Positions 11,701-22,697 of a DNA stretch of 64,000 nt are shown piece after piece. The stretch comes from Zea mays (lineage: Eukaryota; Streptophyta; Magnoliopsida; Poales; Poaceae). Numbering within the stretch: the stretch's first letter is position 1; each line of letters begins with the position of its first letter. Location: positions 10,430,434-10,494,433 of the forward strand of contig NC_050099.1 of assembly GCF_902167145.1 (NCBI RefSeq). Direction: 5' to 3'. Position numbers and translations under genes: made by a program. The notes beneath the pieces were generated by a model. It made no database searches and had not been told where the DNA came from. It was given only the letters and a program-made list of their open reading frames with translations.

Positions 11701-13115
11701 CCTTGGAAGGCAAGCCCCGGTTTTATGCATAACCTATTATTTATGCTATTTTACTATACTTAATGATTATAGGATTGATTGTGCACTTAAGTGTAGGAGT
11801 TGTTTGAAACCCTAGTTGCATGATCTCAGGGACCCCATTGAGATGAATACTAGTATGCTAAGTCGAGTAGCTGCTTTATTGATTAGGATCTCGGTAGAAG
11901 TCGGGTGATTTTTCTAGCACTCGCGCGAGGTCAGGAATTGGCTGTATCCACTTTCTTATCATATTGATGTTGGTTTGTGGGCAACAATCCATAGGGATTT
12001 GTTGTCTACAGGATAAAAATTGGAATAAGGATTAAGGTGTGGTACCGTGAGTCAAGCGTTTGAACGTACTAAGCACATGCCGAGAAATATGGTAAATCGG
12101 TAAGCCTAGTACCTGATTGAACCTGGCAGTGGACTTTACCCCTCACGCGACCTGAGACGTAGTCTCCCATTCCGGTTATGGTGGGTACAAGTGCGGTCAC
12201 TGCACGACGGCAGTCGGGGTCAGTGAGGCATTGTACGCCAAGGCTGTGAGCCCTGATCTGCTGACGGGGAATCGATGGGGACGATTGATGTGTGTGGGGA
12301 CGGAGTACCTCGCCACGTCGTGTGTTTAGGTTTACCTTGCAAGGATAAAAACTCGATTCGAATCGTCTGCTTCTCGCAGCTAATGGGACTGCTTGATCCA
12401 TGCTGCTACATTGAGTAACAAGTGGGAATATGATGAGATGATACAAGATGTTGATTGCTAAAAATGTTTGCTACTATGTATGAGTAGATAGTACACATTT
12501 AGCCTTAAGAGAGTCACACTTAAATTTGACAAAGATAAAACTTGATTTAGAAACTCAGCTAGTGCTTTTGGCAAACCAAACCCCACAGCCAAACAGCTGC
12601 ATGTCTAGAGGTAGAGGAGTAGACTCCTCACACCGGGTAAGTGTAGCTGAGTATTAGTATACTCAGCCTTGCTTGTGGCATAATTTTACAGGTTCTCTGG
12701 AGGACATGGTTGCTGGAGTGACTTGGCCGTCCATCTTGCCACCGGGTTGGACTGTCGAGTGGGATCCCGCCTCGGCTGAGGAGGAGCATGAGGAGTGATG
12801 GGACAGGCTTCCCCATCTCTCTGTTTATTTTCCGTTAGTTTTATTCCGCTGCACTTCGAACAATGATGGTCACTTTTGCAAAACTCCGATGATGATGATG
12901 ATGTAATAATTTAACACTCTTACCTGCATGGTTTTATGCTTTATTGTATTTGCTCTGTGACTCACCATCGAGTGAGAGTGTGGTACTTGATCCTGTCAGT
13001 GGCCGTGTCGGACTAGATCCGAGGAATTGACGGGTTATTCCCATTTAAGTGTGGTCTAGCCTCTAAGGCAGGGCTTAGGCACTTAAGTTGGAATAATTCG
13101 GGCAGTTCCGCCACA
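8778..13115 (+). repeat. 3' LTR of element A (complete, 4338 bp)
   Basis: Begins TGTAACACC after the polypurine tract and ends CCACA at 13115, where Sirevirus B sequence resumes. It is a direct repeat of 1-3653 from base 9601 on. A TATA box is at 9624-9630. At 4.3 kb it is long for a plant LTR. Confidence 0.95.
9624..9630 (+). promoter_or_regulatory. TATA box of 3' LTR, element A
   Basis: TATAAAA at the position equivalent to 24-30 of the 5' LTR. Confidence 0.65.
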
Positions 13116-13336
13116 AGGAGAACATACTTTTCTCCCCTGTCAGGGCTTGTTCGGTTAGCTCTCAATCCATGTGGATTGAGTGGGATTGGGTGGGTTTAAA
13201 TCCCAAATAAGTCAAACTTCTTCTTAATTTTTTCCAATCTCATCCAATCCATAGGTAACGGGATTAACCGAACAAGGCCTCATGTGGTTTGTGCACCCGC
13301 TATCGATTATCCAACTTGACCCGCCGGATGCTAAAC
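13116..13336 (-). pseudogene. pol: pol start (protease) of Sirevirus B, split by a MITE and truncated by element A
   Basis: On the minus strand, 13336-13283 resembles the start of the C and E pol, around the SSWIIDSGCTNHM aspartic protease motif. The reading continues across the MITE into 13142-13116 and then stops at the border of element A. Only about 80 coding bases remain. Confidence 0.8.
13143..13279. mobile_element. Tourist-like MITE, 137 bp, in Sirevirus B protease
   Basis: The terminal repeats are GGGCTTGTTCGGTTA at the left and TAACCGAACAAGGCC at the right (one mismatch). A TCA duplication flanks it (13140-13142 and 13280-13282). The uninterrupted homologous stretch in Sirevirus C carries a single copy of the target, which confirms the borders. 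The outer ~30 bp resemble the MITE at 3446-3582; the centre differs. No coding capacity. Confidence 0.92.
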
Positions 13337-15746
13337 CTACGAAACAAGTTTAGGCCTTGCCTTAGGTACCCAAACGGTCTTGGGTCCTTTGACATTAGAA
13401 ACAAGCACCTTGGGTACCCAAACACAAGTCTTGGGACTCTTATGTTTGCCCCTAACATATTTGGCAACTAACTTGCCTGATTTGTTAGTGAGCACATAAG
13501 ATGCATCAAAAGTATTAAATGAAATGTTATGCTCATTTGATGCATTTTCAATTTTCTTTTTAGGCATTTTGATATGATTTGAATACCTAGATCTATAAGC
13601 CTCATTTTTATACAAGAAAGCATGATGAGAAACATTATGAGGTTTTCTAGCATGAATTCTCCTAATTTTGCGCTCAGGATAGTTTTCAGGATATAAAATG
13701 TGACCCTCTCTATCCTGAACCATGGGAGCTTTACCCTTAACAAAATTAGACAATTTGTTCTTGGGGCATTAAGCTTGACTTTGATTTGGCTCCCTTGTTG
13801 GAAGCCAATGCCATCCTTAATGCTAGGGTGTCTCCCATTATAAAGCATGCTTCGAGCAAATTTAAATTTTACATTTTCTAATTCATGCTCGGCAAGTTTA
13901 GCATTTAATTTAGATATGTGATCATTCATAGCATCAACATTAATATCTCTACATCTAGTGCAAATGGTGACATGCTCAATAGAAGATGTAGATGGTTTGC
14001 AAACATTCAATTCTTCAATCTTAGCAATCAAATTATCATTCTTAATTCTAAGACAGGAAATTGAATCATTGCACATACTAAGCTCTTTGGATAATTTTTC
14101 ACATTTTTCTATCTCTAGAGCATAAGCATTTTTCAATTTAACAAATTTCTTATTTTCCATAACGAGCAAGTCTTCTTGGCATTCCAAGAGATCATCCTTC
14201 TCGTTAATGGATTCTATCAATTCATTTATTTTCTTCTTTTGATCTTTAGTAAGGTTGGCAAAAAGAGAAGTTAAATCATCTTCATTATCATTAGAGCTAC
14301 CCTCATCATCAGATGTAGTATATTTGGGGTATCTCTAGAATGTACCTTCTTTTTCTTGTCGTCCTTAGCCATTAGGCACTTGTGGCCGACGTTGGGGAAG
14401 AGAAGGCCTTTGTTGATGGCAATGTTGGCGGCGTCCTCGTCAGAGGAGGAGTTGGTGGAGCTCTCATCGAAGTCCCATTCCCGTCCCATGTGCACCTCGC
14501 CACCCTTCTTCTTGTAGTATCTTTTCTTCTCCATCTTCTTCTTCCCTTTCTTATCTTCGTCCCTGTCACTATCACTTGTATATGGACATTTTGCAATGAA
14601 GTGACCGGACTTACCACACCTGTAGCACACCCTCTTGGAACGAGGCTTGTAGTCCTTCCCCTTTGTTTGAGGATTTGTCGAAAGCTCTTAATGATAAGAG
14701 CCATCTCCTCGTTGTCGAGCTTGGACGCGTCAATTGGGAGTCTACTTGGTGTAGACTCGTCTTTCTTCTCTTTCGTTGCTTTGAATGCAACGGGTTGCAC
14801 ATCGGTTGTTGAGGTGGCGCCTTGCTCCAAGTTGACAATATGTTTGGAGTCTTTGATCATGAGTTCAAAGCTCACAAACTTGCCAATAACCTCCTCGGGG
14901 GACATCTGTTTGTATCTAGGATCTCCACGAATTAATTGACCTTGAGTAGGATTAGAAAAATGAGAGATCTTAGAATAACCTTGACCATTTCATGGTCATC
15001 CCATTTTGTGCTCCCAAGGTTGCAACTTGGTTGACCATCGTCTTGAGTCGGTTGTACATTTCTTGTGGCTCCTCTCCTTTATTGAGGACGAATCGACCGA
15101 ATTCTCCTTGGATCGTTTCGCGCTTGGTGATCTTGGTCACCTTGTCCCCTTCGTGCGTCATCTTGAGGACATCCCAAATTTCTTTGGCATTTTTCTACCC
15201 TTGCACCTTATTATACTCCTCTCGACACAAGGAGGCGAGAAGTATAGAAGTTGCTTGGGAGTTAAAATGCCTAATTTGGGCGGCCTCATCCGAGTCGTAG
15301 TCCTCGTTGCCTACATGTGGTGCCTGCGCTCCAAACTCAACAATATCCCATATGCTTTCGTGGAGTGAGGTTAGATGGTGCCTCATTTTATCACTCCACA
15401 TACAATAATCTTCACCATCAAAATATGGTGGTTTGCCTAGGGGTACCGAAAGTAAAGGAGCGTGCTTTAGAATGTGAGGATAGCAAAGAGGCATCTTACT
15501 ATACTTAAGCTCGTGGCGCTTCAAAGTTGTAGACTCGGCGCCGGATGTGGAAGGTGATGAAGAGTCGGTCTCGTAGTAGACCACCTTCTTCATTTTCTTT
15601 TTCTTCTTATCAACCTTCCTATGTGACTTGATGGAGGAAGAGGATTCCTCCTTGTATTTGTCATCGGACTCCCTTGACAAAGTCCTTCCTGATCCTATGG
15701 CCTTGTCGCCCAAGACAATCTCCCTCTTGGTGTGATCTCCACACAT
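13337..15746 (-). pseudogene. gag: gag of Sirevirus B (multiply broken)
   Basis: Reads right to left from ATG at 15746-15744. Recognisable blocks, in several frames, are: a lysine/serine-rich N-terminus (KKKKKMKKVVYYETDSSS type); the gag core around 15540-15195 (PLGKPPYFDGEDYCMWSDKM); a segment at 15161-14970; a lysine/glutamate-rich region; a CCHC zinc knuckle (CYRCGKSGHFIAKCP) near 14627-14583; an acidic segment; a long coiled-coil-like region (14220-13760); and the WVPK-type C-terminus near 13400. The same order of blocks is seen in C and E. Several frameshifts and stops mean no full-length Gag can be made. Confidence 0.88.
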
Positions 15747-15782
15747 CACTTCGATTTTGTCAGACTCTTAATGAAGCAGTGG

Positions 15783-15795
15783 CTCCGATACCAAT
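15783..15795 (-). promoter_or_regulatory. Primer binding site, Sirevirus B
   Basis: On the minus strand the bases after the LTR read ATTGGTATCGGAGCC, a near match to the initiator tRNA-Met 3' end with G at position 8. Confidence 0.8.
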
Positions 15796-17013
15796 TGAAA
15801 GTCGCCTAGAGGGGGTGAATAGGTGAAACCTAAAATTTATAAACTTCAAACACGTACTAAGGCTAGGGTTAGCGTTAGAATTAAATCGAAGTGCGGAAGA
15901 ATGTTTCTCTTGCTATGAGTTGCTCAAATTGATGCAGATAACTTTCGGAGCAAACTCAAATCAATATTAGCAAGGAAACTTTAGAGAGAGGAAGGAGGGA
16001 AAACAAATTAAGTGAAGATCAATGCAAGTGAACACGGTGATTTGTTTAACTGAGGTTCGGTTCCAAAGAACCTAGTCCCCGTTGAGGAGGCCACAAAGGC
16101 CGGGTCTATTCCTACCCTTTCCCTCTCTCAATCGGTCACACAGATCGGTCGAGGCTTCTCCTTAATCACATGAGTCACTAAGACTCCGCAAGGATCACCA
16201 CACACTTAGGTGTCTCTTGCTAGCTTTACAAAGCACTTAGAAGAATACGATTAGGAAGGAGAAAGCAATCCAAGCAACAAGAGCAACAAAAGAAAAAAAA
16301 CACACTCTCTCAAGTCACTAAGCAATAGAGTTGATTTGGAGGCTTGGAGGGGATTTGATCTATTGATTGTGTCTTGGAGTGTAGTCTTTTGCTCTTGTAT
16401 TGAATGTGATGTTTAGAAAACTTGGATGACTTGAATGGAGGTGGTTGGGGGTATTTATAGCCCCAAACACTATTCTAGTCATTGCTGGTGGTGGCGCATC
16501 GGACAGGACATTGTTCAGTGTCCGGTGCGTGCCACGTCAACGGCCCATTGGGGTTTGGAGCGGTTGACCGTTGAAGCCCTTTGTCATGTAGCTGCACTGG
16601 ACAGTCCAGTGTGTTCTGACTTCGCAACCTGACATCTAACTTCTGCACTATGCGCTTTTACTATTTACCATAGTCAACCGTTGGCGCATATGACCGTTGC
16701 TTTGTTGGCTCACCGGACATGTCTAGTGAATTATAGCAGAGCACGCCCTGGAAAAAAACTCGAGAATGGCTAGTTGGGATTGTGCTCGGCCTGGGGCACC
16801 GGACACTGTCCGGTGCGCCACTTGGCAGCACTATTCCAACACTTTGCTCCAAACTTTGTTGAGTCCCCAACTTAATTTCTTTCTTGGTTTATGTTGAACC
16901 TTATGCACCTGAGATAAAAGACATCTAGGCAAACTAGTTAGTCCACATGGTTTGTAATGGACGTCAACCACCGAAATCGATTATAGGAAATGATTAAGCC
17001 CATTTCCCTTTCA
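15796..17013 (-). repeat. 5' LTR of Sirevirus B (1218 bp)
   Basis: On the minus strand it starts TGAAAGGGAAATG at 17013 and ends CTTTCA at 15796 before the primer site. The length fits Opie/Ji LTRs. A TATAAATA box lies at 16459-16452. It contains diverged copies of the CACCGGACNGTCCGGTG palindrome (for example 16799-16820). The putative right target duplication is 17014-17018 (GCCAT), whose partner is outside the window. Confidence 0.9.
16452..16459 (-). promoter_or_regulatory. TATA box, LTR of Sirevirus B
   Basis: TATAAATA on the minus strand within GGGGCTATAAATACCCCC. It sits at the place equivalent to the TATA boxes of the C and E LTRs. Confidence 0.7.
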
Positions 17014-17300
17014 GCCATACGGTGTCATTCGAAGGTGAACAAGCACGGAAGTCGGAAGCTAGTGGTCGGTGATTTTATCAGCAGAAGCCAAAAGAGTTAT
17101 AACACACAAGTTTATTGGTCTTGTGAATTGCCACCTTTTTGATGGTTGTATTGCCATGTAAAGGTCAAAGTTTTTGCTTGTTACTGTAAACTTCAGCTTG
17201 AAATGGCTTTTTAACTGCAATAATACTAACCCAGATCGACTATCTTGGTGTTTTGTCCGTGTCAAATCGAACGTTTAAATGATAATTATAAATATTAAGT
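17014..17300. other. Unassigned 287 bp between Sirevirus B and element T
   Basis: AT-rich, without a long ORF. I cannot match it to any element in the window. It is either original host sequence or a remnant of an older, unrecognised element. Confidence 0.5.
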
Positions 17301-18527
17301 ATAGTTTTCAGGTACCATTATTAGGGGTACGTAGTTTGCAACCCTAAAGTGTTTAGACGCTTGAGTAAGAAGGGGTCATAAGCACAACACGCTCCCGACC
17401 TTACTAAGGCACGAAGGACCCAAGTCATGACTTGCCCGAGGCCAACCCTGAGCGAGAGACGGAGTCACGACTCGCTCGAGGCCAACCCTGGGCAGGAGAT
17501 GCAGTCGCGACTCGCCCAAGGCTAGCGTCGGGCAGAAAACTCATTTTCTACTCGCCCGAGGCTAGCCTCGGGTGGGAAGCGCATTTCTGATTCGCCCGAG
17601 GGCATCTCGTACGATTCTCCGGGAGCTACCCGCCTCGGCCAACCACTCCGATACAAGAACGTGTGTCCGTACGTCCACCTGCCCCGCTGAGGGTGCAAAA
17701 GTCAACAAAGGACAACACGACTATGGTCTAGTCTACCTTTATCACCCATGACGATGCGCAGGGCGTGAATACGGGGCACTGTTCCCCACTCTGGCCACTG
17801 TTTCAACCATTTCGAGCGTGACTACATGTAACGTCCGATCAAGGCCTCGACCTCGAGAGAAATCTCCGCCTCACGCGAGCTTGGCCTCGGCCAACTGCCC
17901 CAGTAGACGCGTATTAAATGCTACCTACTCTCCCACGAATCTCGTAGAAGACCATGCCAAGTAATATTTCAACTACTCCAACTCAACACTTTCACACCCC
18001 TGTACAGGCTCGGGCACATGCCCATGCTCCCGAGCCCAGCCTCAGTTCTCTACCCTGGCCAGAGAATAGGCTACAGGGATGGGACATCCTTCTGACCAAA
18101 AGGTGACACAAGGACGAGAGTCACCCCGCTGGCCACGCCGTTGTAGGGCATAGACATGTCTCCTCTGACCACACCAACCCTTGTACTCCTTGGCCTCCTC
18201 CTTGCGACTATAAAAGGAAGAGCCCAGAGTCTTCTACGAGGGGACGACTTCACTGCTCACAACTCACCTCACTCCCGATATTGGCACTTGCCTCAATCAT
18301 ACTCAGAGATTTAGGACCCACTCCCTTTCTCGACTCGCTTGTATCCCCTACTATGAGCGCTTCGGTGCAAGATATTACGAGTCTCTCTCCTCCCGCTGGA
18401 TGTAGGGCCTTCTCTTGCCCGAACCAGGATAAATCTTGTGTGTCTTCTTGCATCAATCATCCGGCACAGGAGCACGCAACACAAATTTACTAGTCGGTTA
18501 GGACCCCTGGTAAGTAAAACTCCGACA
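17301..18527 (+). repeat. LTR of element T (about 1.23 kb)
   Basis: The start resembles the degenerate Tat-type beginning (ACCATTATTAGGGGTAC near 17312), though the first bases no longer read TGT. It has repeated CTCGCCCGAGGC-type units between 17430 and 17610, a TATA box at 18209-18216, and ends CTCCGACA at 18527 before the primer site. The left border is approximate. Confidence 0.75.
18209..18216 (+). promoter_or_regulatory. TATA box, LTR of element T
   Basis: TATAAAAG, about 320 bp before the LTR end, as expected for the U3/R boundary of Tat-type LTRs. Confidence 0.7.
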
Positions 18528-18548
18528 ATTGGCATGCCAGGTAGGGGG
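18528..18548 (+). promoter_or_regulatory. Primer binding site, element T
   Basis: TTGGCATGCCAGGTAGGGGG follows the LTR end. It matches the common Tat/RIRE2-type site TTGGCGCGCCAGGTAGGGGG with one change. Confidence 0.75.
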
Positions 18549-19371
18549 CACTACATGTTGACAACAAATTCCCATCAAGGTTCTGGATGGCAAATCCTGA
18601 ACACCCTTTGGCACTTGGCATAGTGATTTGGTTTAGAGATTCTTGAGATCATGTCCCTTGGCTACGATTATGACATGGTACTCCTCCCACCTAGACACCA
18701 CACCGACAATGGCTAACGTTTCTCCCAGCTAGGAGGAGCACAACTGCTCCTACCCTCCTGGCAAGAGGAGGGACACCCAGACTTCCGCCTCCATCCCTCT
18801 CGCCGGAGGAGGCAGAGACATAACAATCGCAACCGCACCGTGGGCAGGACTTCTCGCCTAGCTGGCGCTTCTGGATAGGCCAATGACACAGACTCCCTTG
18901 CGTGGGACCTGTCTGGCGTCATCCTCGCGCCAGGAATGATGATGGCTACACATGTTGCCCCCGTAACATGTCCATCAGCCCCTCCTCCCGCAATCCGGGA
19001 GGTAGGATCGACGTCATGAACTGTCCCTTTTGGGATGATCGATGTCTCTGCAGGATACACCTCTTCACACGCAGACCCAAAGAAGGAGATGACCTAGATC
19101 TTGGCCTAGACTTCTAGGCTCCGCGATCACAGGTCCATGTGGCACTTCCTATCCGTGTGCGGTTACTTCCTCTCTGATGTCTCCAACAACCACAACTCTG
19201 ACAACTAGGTTACGACCCAACTCGGGAATGCCTCAACGCCGGGCATGAGGAGCACAAAGGAGAGAACCAGCTTGGCATGCCAAGGAGCTTACAAGTTGTC
19301 CAACATCCAAGGCGAAGTCTACAACAATGACTGGAACATCGAGCAACTATGTCGCTTTTATCCCTAGAATG
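18549..19371 (+). pseudogene. Decayed interior of T with a possible gag trace
   Basis: No long ORF on the + strand. Short + strand stretches look like old coding sequence, for example YDPTRECL at about 19211-19234, a motif type I associate with the first ORF of grass Gypsy elements. Many stops interrupt it. This assignment is weak. Confidence 0.35.
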
Positions 19372-19769
19372 TAGGGATGTTCCTAAAACATCCGAATTGT
19401 ATCACAAATCTAATATTTTAGCATAGATATACATATAATTTAAAGCTAATTTTTGGCAATGTTACGAAGAATATTATGAAGTATTTAAATAAATTTTTGT
19501 ATACTTTTTTATGTACATTATTTTCTCCCTACAACAAAAAAGGTGAAAAAAACATCCGAATCCGTATTCGGATAGACATCCGAATTTTATATCAATTATT
19601 TAAAAATATCTAGAACGAATTTAATGTTTATTTTTTGTGAAGATTAATAGCCTCAATGTTAAAAACAAGAATATAAATTTACATAGCAAATTCTATATGT
19701 TATTTGTTCACAATCGAAGAAAGAAGACCAAAAAATTGACATCCGAATAAATATCCGGATCCATCCCTA
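19372..19769. mobile_element. hAT-like MITE, 398 bp
   Basis: Inverted ends TAGGGATG and CATCCCTA are flanked by a perfect 8 bp target duplication CTAGAATG (19364-19371 and 19770-19777). It is AT-rich and non-coding. The motif CATCCGAAT and its complement ATTCGGAT recur inside, including the hairpin ATCCGAAT-CCGT-ATTCGGAT near 19553-19573. The 8 bp duplication and TAGGGATG ends indicate a hAT-derived non-autonomous element. Confidence 0.92.
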
Positions 19770-19777
19770 CTAGAATG

Positions 19778-20230
19778 CCAAGTCATTATGTACTTCAATC
19801 TTTGAATATAAATTAAATCTAACCTTCAAGTGAGGCTCGGTCCTGCTTCACCAGACCAAACCTCCATCTGGGGCTAGAAGGAGGGAACCCCCTCCATGTC
19901 ACTTTTTTCCCAGAAAAGTTTTTCTAAAAAAACGTCTTTTATGTTTTTGGTCTAGTCAAAATCAGAATCCTAAAAGAACAAGAGACATCCCGAATGGCAA
20001 GGATGACCGAGTCGCGGGAGCACCTACACCTCCGGGATATGGTTTCCCCACTTACCGCCCTTCGCCTAAAGGGCAACTCACCTTTTGGCAGCAATTCCGT
20101 GAAAAGGCAAAGCTAAAATCACGAAACAAGGGGGGAGCGCACAACAAATATAATAGTGTTATGGTCTTAGGGCATCACCATTCACAAAAAACTTAGAAGG
20201 TTTTTTACATGGGTCTGCAGGACCGGCAAC
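19778..20230. other. Unassigned interior of T
   Basis: About 450 bp with no recognisable coding sequence on either strand. It may hold a deletion junction that removed gag-pol between the LTR side and the antisense gene. Confidence 0.4.
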
Positions 20231-20685
20231 TCAGGCATCAGGGGGCATTGCCGCAGAATAAGACCCGGTGCCGAGCAGAGACACAGGAGGAACCACCTCC
20301 TCATCGAAGTGCAAGGCTAGCATCACACTCGGCACCTCGACAGCGTCCGCAAGCCCTCAGACCTCCACCTCGACGAGATCATCTCCCTCCTGCAGAACGT
20401 AGCCCTCGCTCACTCGCTCGAGATCAATCTCGTAGTGATAGGAGATGATGTCTAGCGCCCGCTTCACACCGGTATGTAGAGCCCCATGGAGTTTGCTCTG
20501 CATGTGGCCACTTAGGGCAAGCATGCAGCTCTACGGGGAACTGCGCGAAGGGACATCTTCGATCCTGAAGGTCCGGTAGAAGGCAGCAACTGCGTCAGAC
20601 AGGGCATTGCACTCGACACTTTTCTCGCCGATGGCTCGAGTGAGCGTCTTGGATGTGTCTATAGACTCAATAAGGTCCTTGAAAT

Positions 20686-20763
20686 CTAAAACCAGGTAAA
20701 CAAAACGTAAGCACAGTTGATGGAGGAGTCCTATCAGGCAAATCACACGCAAGTGAAACATAC
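20686..20763 (-). other. Predicted intron 4 of the antisense gene (78 bp)
   Basis: Minus strand: donor GCGAAAG|GTATG at 20763 and acceptor TGGTTTTAG|ATTTC at 20686. The coiled-coil pattern continues across the junction. Confidence 0.6.
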
Positions 20764-21240
20764 CTTTCGCCCAAGCCTTCCATTGTGAAGCCTCGGTTCG
20801 AGACGCCGCAACCGTCTCTATGGCCTCTGCTAGAGCACTTTCCTTCTTAGCACACGCAGTCTGTTGTGATTTCAGCTCCTCGGCGAGGGTCCTGGCCTTG
20901 GTGGCAGCCTCGACCAGCTGCTCGGTAAAGGTCTTAGCTCGAAGGCAGGCTTCCATGACCTGATTCTAAAATTTGTCCCGCTCATCGGATACCCTGCCAA
21001 GGTCCTCCTCTAGCTGACGCACCCTCTCGGTCAGAGGAGCCACTTCTCCCTGATCCAAGGCGAGGCTGCCTCTTCCTTTAGCTCTGAGCAAAGCGTCCGA
21101 AGATCCGCTGCTTCAGTTATCTTTTGAGCAAGTTGCTCGTTCACCTGGGCGAGCAAGCCCTTCTGGCGATGCAGCAAGTCCCAAATGCCGCTCTCATGGC
21201 AGAGGAACATGGACTTAGTCGCGCTCTTTGCTATAAGCTC

Positions 21241-21293
21241 CTAAAAGGAAACAAACATCACCAAGACATCACAATCAGTCGACAAGCCCTTAC
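21241..21293 (-). other. Predicted intron 3 of the antisense gene (53 bp)
   Basis: Minus strand: donor CCAAG|GTAAGG at 21293 and acceptor TTCCTTTTAG|GAGC at 21241. The length is not a multiple of three, and removing it keeps the frame open across the junction (VVTK then ELIAK). It is short for a plant intron, perhaps after a small deletion. Confidence 0.6.
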
Positions 21294-22003
21294 CTTGGTA
21301 ACCACGTCCATATCCTGGGTGAGGGCATGCGTCGCCACTCAGAGAGATTTCTCCACCACCTGGCGGATGTCCTAGAAGTCCTACCACAGTTGCATCTCCT
21401 CCTGATTGTCAAGGGTGAACACGGGCTCATCCCCCGAGGCAACACGGTCCTGCCACGAGAGCCGTAGGCCTCCCCACATGATGGGGTTGCCCCTAATGGG
21501 AACGAGGGCGTTGCTCCCCTCACCAGGTTGCAGCTTGGTATGCTCCATGACCGAGACCTTGGGCTGCTTCGAGGGACTGGTTTCATCATCACCAGCCACC
21601 CCCTTACCCCGATTAGAGTTTGGGGAATCAGGGATAGTGATGATCGATGACACTAAGGTCAGTGGCACCACTGCTGTGGTCACCTCGGCGTATACCGACC
21701 CTTCGTGGATGGGCTGGGGGTGACCTCGATAAGCGTTGGCATGGAAGTTGGCACCCAAGATACGTCAAGGGGTGCCACAGCAATCACGGCTCCCCCAACA
21801 GCGGAGTGGCCTCAGCTAGAGCATCCACCCGAGCAGCCTGCTCTCCTAGAGTAAGTCGGGCCTCCTCGACCCCCTGTTGGAGAGCATCCCATGCAGCGTC
21901 GACCCAGGGGATCTACCTGGGCACAACTTCGACCGTCGAGGTCGTGCTCATCTTAATGGCCTTCGCAGGGGCTAAGGCCAACACACCCTTCTTCTACTTT
22001 TGA

Positions 22004-22078
22004 CTGAGAAAGGCATGCATAAACAAAAATTCACACAAAATGCAAAGAAAAACCAGCCTTAATATCTCACGATACTTA
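22004..22078 (-). other. Predicted intron 2 of the antisense gene (75 bp)
   Basis: Minus strand: donor CTGG|GTAAGTAT at 22078 and acceptor CTTTCTCAG at 22004. This is a near-consensus plant intron. Confidence 0.6.
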
Positions 22079-22616
22079 CCCAGACCGAGGCATGGCTAGC
22101 CTCATTGGCGCATAACTCCTCAGGCCCCTGTTTCTCGCGGTCGGTGTCTAGGGTTGGTCAGAAACCCACTTCGTCGCCACCTCCACCTCGACCAATGGGA
22201 CAATCACCCATTTAGTCGACTTCTACGCCTCGGATCATGGCGCCGACGCCTTGAGCCTAGGCGCTGACGCGTCTATCCCATTAGATGGCTGGTACGATGG
22301 GCCCATTAGGGGCAGCTCGGACCAAGGCCTCACCTTGGGGCTAAAGCCGAGCCAGACCTCCATCCCGTTATCATCTTCGTCGCCATCATTGTCGTCATTA
22401 CCGTCGGACAATTCTAGGGATGCCTCCCGCGGTAGTCCCTCCTTCTCCTGCGCTCGATGATGCTTCTCAAGCTCGTCGCGAGCCTCCATCTTCTCATGGG
22501 CTCGCTTCCTCTCCTTGTCCATCTTCTTCTACTGCTGCTCTACACAACCTATGTGCTGCCCGACCCGCCACGTCCTCCGAGACCGAAGGAAGGGCAAATT
22601 TGTAACCCTGTAGCCC

Positions 22617-22697
22617 CTGGGAATAAATGAAAAACCTAGATAATCAGGTTAAAATGCAGAAAATATGGATAAAGCAGAGGCAAGTTCTACGGCTTAC
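22617..22697 (-). other. Predicted intron 1 of the antisense gene (81 bp)
   Basis: Minus strand: donor CTA|GTAAGCC at 22697 and acceptor TTCCCAG|GGG at 22617, with an AT-rich interior typical of plant introns. The downstream frame is damaged, so rejoining of the frame cannot be shown. Confidence 0.55.

Larger units (their letters stand above)
1..13115 (+). mobile_element. Element A: Gypsy chromovirus (Tekay-like), 5' end outside window
   Basis: This is a complete-looking LTR retrotransposon in + orientation whose first ~823 bp lie left of the window. Base 1 of the window matches base 9601, which is position 824 of the complete 3' LTR. Order: partial 5' LTR (1-3653), tRNA-Met type primer site, leader, gag, protease, reverse transcriptase, RNase H, integrase with chromodomain-like tail, polypurine tract, 3' LTR (8778-13115). 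The order RT-RNase H-integrase is that of Gypsy/Metaviridae. By eye the LTRs differ at roughly 47 of about 3,510 sites (about 1.3%), so the insertion is fairly recent. It interrupts the protease region of Sirevirus B. The family name is an inference from the pol and LTR type. Confidence 0.95.
13116..17013 (-). mobile_element. Sirevirus B (Copia, Opie/Ji-like), partial
   Basis: Minus-strand remains of a Sirevirus: 5' LTR (17013-15796), primer site, gag and the first part of pol. Element A has inserted into the protease coding region at 13115/13116, so the rest of pol and the 3' LTR are expected left of the window. Bases 13116-13142 and 13283-13336 are the two sides of the protease start, split by a MITE. 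They align with the equivalent regions of Sireviruses C (26453-26530) and E (58905-58985). Many frameshifts show it is older than C and E. Confidence 0.9.

Noticed and set aside
18713..19060. 115-codon minus-strand ORF in T
   Set aside because: No recognisable domain, and it runs against traces of + strand coding sequence.
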